From an uncultured Desulfobacteraceae bacterium (GTDB lineage Bacteria; Desulfobacterota; Desulfobacteria; Desulfobacterales; UBA2174), in the NCBI GenBank assembly GCA_937982505.1, contig CALJLV010000048.1, forward strand, positions 1 to 18,579: a stretch of 18,579 nt of DNA, written 5' to 3'. The notes below the pieces were generated by a model that saw only the letters and a program-made list of their open reading frames with translations, made no database searches and was not told the DNA's origin. Position numbers and translations under genes: made by a program. Of the stretch, positions 1-5,852 are shown piece after piece; position 1 is the stretch's first letter; each line of letters opens with the position of its first letter.

Positions 1-33
1 GGTCTGAAAAATCGGCCAAGTGGGAGACGAAAC

Positions 34-264
34 GTGGCACGCATCACGGTGGAAGACTGCCTCAAACGGGTGGACAACCGTTTTCAACTGGTGAACATGG
101 TGGCGCGGCGGGTGCGCCAGATCCGGGAAGGCTCCGAATATCTGATCAGCGCCCCGAAGAACGAGGATATCGTGGTGGCCCTGCGGGAGATCGCCGCCGG
201 CAAGGTGGTGGTGCGGGGCCAGAGCCAGCCGAGCCTGCCCCCGGCGGCGGATGGCCAGGGTTGA
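34..264 (+). CDS. rpoZ: DNA-directed RNA polymerase omega subunit
   Basis: This 76-residue protein matches the omega subunit, which helps assemble and stabilise RNA polymerase around beta'. The recognisable core is MARITVEDCL near the N-terminus, followed by NRFQLVNMVARRVRQI and an acidic NEDIVVALREIAAGKV segment, the usual order in the family. The start is GTG, preceded by a purine-rich GGGAGA Shine-Dalgarno sequence about six bases upstream. The length is a little short of the roughly 90 residues of enterobacterial omega but normal for deltaproteobacteria. Its end overlaps the start of the ttcA-like gene by 14 bases, so the two are probably translationally coupled. The C-terminal tail is low-complexity and unlikely to matter. 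Confidence 0.95.
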   Translation: MARITVEDCLKRVDNRFQLVNMVARRVRQIREGSEYLISAPKNEDIVVALREIAAGKVVVRGQSQPSLPPAADGQG

Positions 265-1009
265 AGGGCGCCCGACGGGGCATCGCACCCTGGTGTATCG
301 GAGCGTCAACAGCGCCATCGGCCGGGCCATCGGCGATTACGGGATGATCGCGGACGGGGACCGGATCCTGGTCGCCGTCTCCGGGGGGGCCGACAGCCTG
401 ACCCTGCTGCAGATGCTGGCGGACCGGCGGCGCTGGGCGCCGGTGGCCTACGAGGTGGCGGCGGCCTACGTCGATCCGGGGTTCGAGCCGTCGCCGGCGG
501 CGGCCGTGGCCGCTTTCTGCCAGAAGATCGAGGTCCCCCTGCGGACGGTGATGACCGACCATGGTCCGGCGGCCCACAGCCCCGCCAACCGGGAGAATCC
601 CTGTTTTCTGTGCGCGCGGCGGCGGCGTCAGACCCTCTTCGAGATCGCCGCGGCCCAGGGCTGCGGCAAGCTGGCCATGGGGCACAATCAGGACGACATC
701 ATCGAGACTTTTTTCATGAACGTCCTGTACGCCGGCGAGATGGGCACCATGCTGCCGCTGCAGCGCTTTTTCGCCGGACGGATCACCCTGATCCGCCCCC
801 TGGCCTATGCGCCTGCCTACAAGGTGCGGCGCCTGGCGAGGGAGATCGGTGTGCCGGCGGCGGTCAATCCCTGCCCCAGCGCCGGCACCAGCCGGCGCCG
901 GGAGATCCGCGACTGGCTGGCCGGGCTCTACAGCGCCAACCGCAAGATCCGGGGTAACGTCTTCCGGGCCCTGCGGCACGTCAAACGGGACAACCTGTTG
1001 AGGCCATGA
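251..1009 (+). CDS. ttcA: TtcA/TilS-type PP-loop ATPase, probable tRNA 2-thiocytidine synthetase
   Basis: This is a 252-residue adenine-nucleotide alpha hydrolase (PP-loop) protein. The loop SGGADS lies at residues 44-49. A CFLC pair at 118-121 is followed by an arginine-rich stretch, and a third cysteine lies in NPCPSA at about 208. This three-Cys arrangement binds the catalytic [4Fe-4S] cluster in TtcA, which thiolates C32 of certain tRNAs. The GHNQDDIIETFFMN segment (144-157) is also typical. The first ATG overlaps rpoZ by 14 bases and the gene ends in an ATGA overlap with folE2, so all three are likely co-translated. It is shorter than E. coli TtcA (about 311 residues), so the exact tRNA substrate is inferred. 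Membership of the wider TtcA/TtuA group is secure. Confidence 0.85.
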   Translation: MARVEGRPTGHRTLVYRSVNSAIGRAIGDYGMIADGDRILVAVSGGADSLTLLQMLADRRRWAPVAYEVAAAYVDPGFEPSPAAAVAAFCQKIEVPLRTVMTDHGPAAHSPANRENPCFLCARRRRQTLFEIAAAQGCGKLAMGHNQDDIIETFFMNVLYAGEMGTMLPLQRFFAGRITLIRPLAYAPAYKVRRLAREIGVPAAVNPCPSAGTSRRREIRDWLAGLYSANRKIRGNVFRALRHVKRDNLLRP

Positions 1010-1791
1010 AAGACGTTCAGAACGAGCACGACGATCGCCACATCCCCATCGACAAGGTGGGTATCAAGAACCTGCGCTACCCGATCCGCGTGCTGGACCG
1101 TCAGAACGGGTCCCAGCACACCGTGGCGGCCATAAACATGTACGTGGATCTGCCCGAGCGCTACAAGGGCACCCACATGAGCCGCTTTGTGGAGATGCTC
1201 CACCTGTTCCGCCCCGAGGTCTCCCTCAAGAAGATCACCGAGTTGCTCGACCGCATGAAGGAGCATCTCAACGCCGCCTCGGCCCATATCGAGGTGGCCT
1301 TTCCCTATTTCATCGAAAAGCATGCTCCGGTGAGCCAGTCTCCGGGACTGATGGATTACGACTGCCGCTTTCTGGGCACCAGCAACCACGCCAACAAGAC
1401 CGACCTGGTGCTGGAGGTCATCGTGCCCATCTCTTCGGTGTGCCCCTGTTCCAAGGAGATCAGCGAGGTGGGAGCCCACAACCAGCGCGGGCAGGTCAAG
1501 CTTCAGACCCGATTCAAGAAGTTCATCTGGATCGAGGACATGATCGATCTGGTGGAGTCGGCCGCCTCCTGCGATGTCTTTTCGGTGCTCAAGCGCGTGG
1601 ACGAAAAACACGTGACCGAAAAAGGGTTCACCAATCCCAAGTTCGTCGAAGACATCGTGCGCGACATCGCCGCGGCGCTGCGCGTGGATGCCAACATCAC
1701 CTGGTTTTCCGTCAGCGCTGAAAACTTCGAGTCCATCCACAACCACAGCGCCTTTGCCCACATCGTCAGCGGTCCGCCGCCCGCCCTCTGA
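1006..1791 (+). CDS. folE2: GTP cyclohydrolase FolE2 (type IB)
   Basis: This 261-residue protein matches the FolE2/COG1469 family, which converts GTP to 7,8-dihydroneopterin triphosphate, the first step of folate (and queuosine) synthesis. The N-terminal IPIDKVGIKNLRYPI and the segment YKGTHMSRFVEML are family hallmarks. The metal-site cysteine lies in SVCPCSKEISEVGAHNQRG at residues 144-162. The length is standard. The start codon overlaps the ttcA stop as ATGA (1006-1009). FolE2 is the metal-flexible alternative to FolE and is common in anaerobes. A strong GC hairpin lies immediately after the stop. Confidence 0.95.
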   Translation: MKDVQNEHDDRHIPIDKVGIKNLRYPIRVLDRQNGSQHTVAAINMYVDLPERYKGTHMSRFVEMLHLFRPEVSLKKITELLDRMKEHLNAASAHIEVAFPYFIEKHAPVSQSPGLMDYDCRFLGTSNHANKTDLVLEVIVPISSVCPCSKEISEVGAHNQRGQVKLQTRFKKFIWIEDMIDLVESAASCDVFSVLKRVDEKHVTEKGFTNPKFVEDIVRDIAAALRVDANITWFSVSAENFESIHNHSAFAHIVSGPPPAL

Positions 1792-1836
1792 CCCGGCGGG
1801 GCATCCGTCCCTGCCCGCCGGGGTCGCCTCCCTTTT
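1792..1836. terminator. Hairpin between convergent folE2 and sigma-54 activator
   Basis: CCCGGCGGG (1792-1800) and CCCGCCGGG (1814-1822) form a perfect 9-bp stem with a 13-base loop, extendable past a bulge. A short T-run (1833-1836) follows on the plus strand. It lies between two convergent genes and probably ends both transcripts. Confidence 0.55.
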
Positions 1837-3197
1837 CAATCTTCGATGCCGTACCTGCGGATCCGGTGCCAGACGGTGGTGCGCGTCACCCCGAGCAGGG
1901 CCGCGGCCCGGGTCCGGTTGCCCCCGGTGGCGCGCAGGGCCTCCACCAGGGCCTCGCGCTCGGATCGATCCCCTTGGCGGGGGATGGGGCTTGCCGGGGC
2001 GCGGGACGGCAGGCGCCGTTCCATGGCGGGCAGGTGATCCAGATCGATGATGGGGCCGTCGGTGATGATGGCGGCGTACTCCAGGACGCTTTTCAGCTCC
2101 CGCACGTTGCCCGGCCAGTCGTGGTCCATGAGCCGATCCATGGCCTGGCGGGTCATGCCGGAGAAGGTGCGGCCGGTGCGCCGCCGCACGCCGCCCAGAA
2201 ACCGTTCCACCAGCAGCGGGATGTCACCGCGCCGCTGGCGCAGGGGCGGCAGGTGGATGGGGATGACGTTGATGCGATAGAACAGATCCTCGCGGAAGCG
2301 TCCCTCGCCGATGGCCTGGCGCAGGTCCTGGTGGGTGGCGCTGATGATGCGCACGTTGACTTTGACCGGCACCTGGTCGCCCACCCGCTCGAAGCGTCCG
2401 GTTTCCAGCACCCGCAGCAGCTTGACCTGCAGGGCCATGGGCATGTCCCCGATTTCATCCAGGAAGATGTCGCCCCCGTCGGCGGCCTCGAAGCGTCCGG
2501 TGCGGTGGCGGTAGGCCCCGGTGAAGGCCCCCCGGATGTGGCCGAACAGTTCGCTCTCCAGCAGGGCTTCGTTGAGGGCCGCGCAGTTGAGCTGCATGAA
2601 GGGCGAGTCGCGCCGCGGCCCGATGCGGTGGATCGCGCCGGCCACCAGGTCCTTGCCGGTGCCGCTTTCCCCGAAGATGATCACCGGCGCACTGCTCTGG
2701 GCGGCTCTCTGGACGACCTCGAAGACCCGCTGCATCACCGCCGAACGGCCCACGATGCCATGAAAGTCCCCCGCGTCGTCCAGCTGGCGCGACAGGCGGT
2801 CCACCTCCTCGCCGAGCCGGTCCACCTCGGACATGTCGGTCAAGGTCTCCACGGCGCCCAGGGGCTGGCCGTCGTCGTCCATGAGCAGGGTGGCGTTCTT
2901 GACCACCGGCACCAGGCGGCCGTCCCGGGTGCGCAGGCGGCAGTGGCAGCGCACATCCTGGCAGTTTTCGAACAAGGCGCACCAGGCCAGCTGCTTCGGA
3001 TGGCGCATTTTCTCGCAACCGTCGCAGAGCAGCACGGTGCAGGGGCGGCCCACCACCTGCTCGGCCCCATAGCCGGTGATGCGTTCGAAGGCCCGGTTGA
3101 CCGAGATGATCGTCCCGTCGGTGCCGGTGATCATCAGGCCGTCGTTCATCGTATCGACGATGCGCTTCCAGTACCGGTTCAACTGTCGGTCGTTCAT
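1836..3197 (-). CDS. PAS-AAA+-Fis sigma-54-dependent transcriptional activator
   Basis: This is a bacterial enhancer-binding protein of 453 residues from the ATG at 3197. That ATG has AAAGG eight bases upstream and fits better than the in-frame GTG at 3215. An N-terminal PAS domain (about 10-125) carries a cysteine-rich insert, CDGC...C...C...CHC at about 58-86, suggesting metal, haem or redox sensing. The AAA+ domain has Walker A GESGTGK (176-182), the sigma-54 contact loop GAFTGA (223-228) and Walker B GGDIFLDEIG (241-250). The C-terminus ends in a Fis-type helix-turn-helix (about 415-453). It is divergent from the redox operon at 3437-7930, whose upstream region holds a -24/-12 promoter, so it very probably activates that operon. 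The ligand is unknown. Confidence 0.93.
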   Translation of the reverse strand: MNDRQLNRYWKRIVDTMNDGLMITGTDGTIISVNRAFERITGYGAEQVVGRPCTVLLCDGCEKMRHPKQLAWCALFENCQDVRCHCRLRTRDGRLVPVVKNATLLMDDDGQPLGAVETLTDMSEVDRLGEEVDRLSRQLDDAGDFHGIVGRSAVMQRVFEVVQRAAQSSAPVIIFGESGTGKDLVAGAIHRIGPRRDSPFMQLNCAALNEALLESELFGHIRGAFTGAYRHRTGRFEAADGGDIFLDEIGDMPMALQVKLLRVLETGRFERVGDQVPVKVNVRIISATHQDLRQAIGEGRFREDLFYRINVIPIHLPPLRQRRGDIPLLVERFLGGVRRRTGRTFSGMTRQAMDRLMDHDWPGNVRELKSVLEYAAIITDGPIIDLDHLPAMERRLPSRAPASPIPRQGDRSEREALVEALRATGGNRTRAAALLGVTRTTVWHRIRRYGIED

Positions 3198-3270
3198 CGT
3201 CTGGACCTTTGCCACCCGGGGCCATGATCGTCGACCGCCGGCTGCGGCCGGATCCGGGTGCCGCCAAAGT

Positions 3271-3286
3271 GTTTAACCGTTTAAAC
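3271..3286. promoter_or_regulatory. Candidate activator-binding dyad 1
   Basis: The inverted repeat GTTTAA-ccgt-TTAAAC lies about 110 bases upstream of the sigma-54 promoter, within the usual distance for enhancer-binding sites. A third GTTTA half-site follows at 3291. Which of the dyads in this intergenic region the activator binds cannot be told from one sequence. Confidence 0.35.
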
Positions 3287-3307
3287 GCATGTTTAGATAC
3301 AACAGGC

Positions 3308-3323
3308 CTTGCCCTTTGGCAAG
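3308..3323. promoter_or_regulatory. Candidate activator-binding dyad 2
   Basis: CTTGCC-cttt-GGCAAG is a perfect 6-bp inverted repeat in the same intergenic region, about 75 bases before the -24/-12 promoter. It is a second candidate operator. Confidence 0.25.
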
Positions 3324-3340
3324 ACCGGGTCGCAACCCTC

Positions 3341-3360
3341 TGAAAATGGCTCCATTTCCA
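3341..3360. promoter_or_regulatory. Candidate activator-binding dyad 3
   Basis: TGAAAATGGCTCCATTTCCA is a 20-base near-perfect palindrome: AAATGG and CCATTT pair exactly, one pair mismatches further out, and the outer TG/CA pair again. It lies some 35 bases upstream of the -24 element, closer than most enhancers, so it may serve another regulator such as IHF or a repressor. Confidence 0.3.
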
Positions 3361-3393
3361 AGTCCAAGGAAGTCGGCAGGCGCCCATGCGCGG

Positions 3394-3409
3394 CGGCATG
3401 GACTTTGCT
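3394..3409 (+). promoter_or_regulatory. Sigma-54 (-24/-12) promoter of the redox operon
   Basis: CGGCATGGACTTTGCT matches the sigma-54 consensus TGGCACG-N4-TTGCW, with GG at 3395-3396 and GC at 3407-3408 in the required spacing. Only the first base and one pyrimidine differ. The expected start of transcription is near 3420, and the first gene begins at 3437 behind a GGGGAGGGG ribosome site. The divergent sigma-54 activator supports the call. Confidence 0.75.
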
Positions 3410-3436
3410 GTTCAATCGCCGGACGGGGAGGGGACC

Positions 3437-3727
3437 ATGGGAAAGGCCGGAGACCGGCTCAATCTGGTGGGCGTGGGATGGCCCATCTGCCTGATGGCCT
3501 GCCAGCAGCGTCTGTCCCATCTGGCGCCCGGCCAGGTGGTGGCCGTGGTGGTGGAGGATCCGGAAATGGCCCAGGCCATTCGCCAACTGGCCCAGGGACA
3601 GGGCGATCGCATCATCGGGGAGCATCGCCAGTCGAGGCGACTGCGCCTCGACATCCAGAAGCACGCCGACGGGGCGGTGAAGCACGACAACACCAACGCC
3701 AGCAAACGGTTAAAGGAAGCCCTATGA
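3437..3727 (+). CDS. TusA/SirA-fold protein with altered CPxP motif
   Basis: This small 96-residue protein has the TusA-like pattern LNLVGVGWPICLMACQQRL, then LAPGQVVAVVVEDP, then a GDRIIGEH strand and a closing LRLDIQK strand. This is the order of the sulfur-carrier fold. TusA proteins carry a persulfide on the Cys of CPxP. Here that position is Trp (residue 16) and a Cys takes the place of the second Pro (WPIC), so ordinary persulfide chemistry is either lost or moved three residues. The ATG at 3437 is chosen because it follows a strong GGGGAGGGG and the predicted transcription start; earlier in-frame ATGs lie upstream of that start. It overlaps the next gene by ATGA. It may act as a sulfur carrier or assembly factor for the sulfur-linked complex encoded downstream, which is inference. 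Confidence 0.7.
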   Translation: MGKAGDRLNLVGVGWPICLMACQQRLSHLAPGQVVAVVVEDPEMAQAIRQLAQGQGDRIIGEHRQSRRLRLDIQKHADGAVKHDNTNASKRLKEAL

Positions 3728-4650
3728 ATCTGACAAGACGCGGGTTTTTCAGGATCGCCGGGGCCGCAGGGGCCGCCGGGGCCGCGGCGGCGGCCAGCCC
3801 TTCCCCGGAGGTCCGGGCCGCGGCGGTGCCCGACGATCCCTATGGGTGCCTGGTCGATTTGACCCGCTGCATCGGCTGCCGCAAGTGCGAGCAGGCCTGC
3901 AACCGGGTCAACGCCCTGCCGGAGCCCGAACGCTCCTTCGAGGATCCCACGGTTCTCAACCGGCTGCGCCGGCCCGACGCGCGGGCCTTCACCGTGGTCA
4001 ACCGCTACTTTCCCGGCCGGCTCGACGCCGGCAACCAGCTGGTGCCCACCTTCGTCAAGATCCAGTGCATGCACTGCCAGGAGCCGGCCTGCGCTTCGGC
4101 CTGCATCGTGGGGGCCCTGACCAAGAAGGAAAACGGCACGGTCCACTACGATGTGTCCAAATGCATCGGCTGCCGCTACTGCATGGTGGCCTGCCCCTTC
4201 GAGATCCCGGCCTACGAGTACCACGACCCGGTCACGCCGCGGGTGATGAAGTGCACTTACTGCTACGAGCGCATCAGCCAGGCGGGCGGGCTGCCCGGCT
4301 GCGCCGAGATCTGTCCCACCGAGGCCATCACCTTCGGCCGTCGCAAGACCCTGTTGGAGGTGGCCAGGAAACGGATCCGGGACAACCCCGTGCAGTACCT
4401 TGACCACATTTACGGGGAAAGGGAGGTGGGCGGCACCAGCTGGATGTACATCTCGGGGATTGCCTTCGGGAAGCTCGGCTTCATCGACGTGCCCGAGACG
4501 CCCACGCCCAGGCTGTCGGAAAAGATCCAGCACACCCTCTTTGCCTACCTCTGGTCGCCCATCCTGCTCTACGGCCTGCTGGGCGGCATCATGTGGACCT
4601 CGCGCAAGCGCGGCCCCCACTCTGAAGCCGAAGAAGGAGACCGCCGATGA
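3724..4650 (+). CDS. Tat-exported, membrane-anchored ferredoxin subunit (HmcB/HybA-like)
   Basis: This 308-residue iron-sulfur protein begins with a twin-arginine signal, TRRGFFR at residues 4-10, followed by an Ala-rich hydrophobic segment. Four [4Fe-4S] clusters are expected from CIGCRKCEQAC (49-59), CMHCQEPACASAC (115-127), CIGCRYCMVAC (147-157) and the split CTYC...GCAEIC (177-197). A single C-terminal membrane helix (about 276-291) anchors it facing the periplasm. HmcB of Desulfovibrio and HybA share this build. It relays electrons between the NrfD-like quinol protein and the multihaem cytochrome. ATGA overlaps at both ends imply tightly coupled translation and a fixed subunit ratio. Confidence 0.93.
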   Translation: MNLTRRGFFRIAGAAGAAGAAAAASPSPEVRAAAVPDDPYGCLVDLTRCIGCRKCEQACNRVNALPEPERSFEDPTVLNRLRRPDARAFTVVNRYFPGRLDAGNQLVPTFVKIQCMHCQEPACASACIVGALTKKENGTVHYDVSKCIGCRYCMVACPFEIPAYEYHDPVTPRVMKCTYCYERISQAGGLPGCAEICPTEAITFGRRKTLLEVARKRIRDNPVQYLDHIYGEREVGGTSWMYISGIAFGKLGFIDVPETPTPRLSEKIQHTLFAYLWSPILLYGLLGGIMWTSRKRGPHSEAEEGDRR

Positions 4651-5852
4651 GCCACCCGCCCTATGCCCTCAAGACCCGATTCTGGACCCCGGGGGTCGTG
4701 GTCCTGGCCGTGCTGATGGCCGCCGGGGCAGCGGCCATCCTGGCCCGTTTCATCGGTGGGATCGGTTACGTCTCCAACCTGTCCACGGCCCGGCCCTGGG
4801 GGCTGTGGATCGGCGTGGACGTGGCCTCGGGGGTGGCCCTGGCCGCCGGCGGGTTCACCACCGCCTTTCTGGCCCACATCGTCGGCCGGCACTACTACGA
4901 ACCGGTGGTGCGCCCGGCCCTGCTCACCGCCATGCTCGGCTACACCTTCGTTGTGCTGGGGCTGCTCATCGACATCGGCCGCTCCTGGGCCATCTGGAAG
5001 CCGATGATCTTCTGGAACTTCGACTCGGTGCTCTTCGAGGTGGCCATGTGCGTCATGTTCTACCTCAACGTGCTCTACATCGAGTTCGTGCCCGTGGTGG
5101 TCGAACAGTTCAAGGGGCGGGTGAACCTGCCCGGGGTCCTGGCGGGCCTCAACGGTCTGGCCGAGTCCCTGCTGAACCTGGCCGACCGGATCCTGGGCCG
5201 GATCATGTGGATCTTTGTCATCGCCGGGGTGGTGCTTTCGTGCATGCACCAGTCGAGCCTCGGCTCGCTGATGCTCGTGGCCCCCACCAAGGTCCACCCC
5301 CTCTGGTACACCCCGATCCTGCCCCTGCTGTTTCTCACCTCGGCCATCGCCGTGGGCTATCCCATGGTGGTGTTCGAAACCACTCTGGCCACCGCCTCCC
5401 TCAAGCTGGACGGCGAAATGCGGGTTCTGGGGCCCCTGACCCGCATCACCATCTACCTGCTGGGCCTCTACCTGGCGCTGAAGATCGGCGACATGGTGGT
5501 GCGTGGCACCTACGTGCATCTGCTGGAGGGCACGGCCCAGACCAACGCCTTTCTGGTGGAGATGATCCTGGGGGTCATCGTGCCCTGGCTGATGCTCCTT
5601 TCCGAGCGGGTGCGCCGCAACCGGCGGGCCCTGTTCGCCGCCTGCGCCCTGATCGTGGGCGGGGTCCTGCTCAACCGGGTCAACGTCTTCGTGGTGGCCT
5701 ATAAACCCCCGGTGAGCGAGGCCGATTACTTTCCGGCGGTGGGCGAGATCCTCATCACCGTGGGGCTGATTTCAACCCTGATGTTCATCTACCGTTTTCT
5801 CGTCACCCATCTGCCGGTGCTTTCCGCGCCGGCCCGGGAGGTGTCTGCATGA
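4647..5852 (+). CDS. NrfD/HybB-type integral membrane quinol-interacting subunit (HmcC-like)
   Basis: This 401-residue polytopic membrane protein of the NrfD/PsrC superfamily is closest in pattern to HybB and HmcC. Conserved features include ARPWGLWIGVDVASGVALAAGG, the LLIDIGRSWAIWKP loop, the SCMHQSSLGS segment followed by HPLWYTP, and NRVNVF near the end. About ten membrane helices can be drawn. These proteins bind menaquinone and have no haem of their own; they pass electrons to or from the partner ferredoxin. It overlaps both neighbours by ATGA. The set ferredoxin + NrfD-like + multihaem cytochrome is what has been called the Ohc (octahaem cytochrome) complex in sulfate reducers; I apply that name from memory. 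Confidence 0.93.
   Translation: MSHPPYALKTRFWTPGVVVLAVLMAAGAAAILARFIGGIGYVSNLSTARPWGLWIGVDVASGVALAAGGFTTAFLAHIVGRHYYEPVVRPALLTAMLGYTFVVLGLLIDIGRSWAIWKPMIFWNFDSVLFEVAMCVMFYLNVLYIEFVPVVVEQFKGRVNLPGVLAGLNGLAESLLNLADRILGRIMWIFVIAGVVLSCMHQSSLGSLMLVAPTKVHPLWYTPILPLLFLTSAIAVGYPMVVFETTLATASLKLDGEMRVLGPLTRITIYLLGLYLALKIGDMVVRGTYVHLLEGTAQTNAFLVEMILGVIVPWLMLLSERVRRNRRALFAACALIVGGVLLNRVNVFVVAYKPPVSEADYFPAVGEILITVGLISTLMFIYRFLVTHLPVLSAPAREVSA

Noticed and set aside
1866..3227. Plus-strand 453-residue frame opposite the sigma-54 activator
   Set aside because: It is a His/Gly/Ala-rich antisense shadow typical of high-GC genes, with no recognisable domain, while the minus strand encodes a complete activator.
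3412..5519. Long minus-strand frames opposite the ferredoxin and NrfD genes
   Set aside because: They mirror well-supported plus-strand genes, have biased composition and no family motifs.
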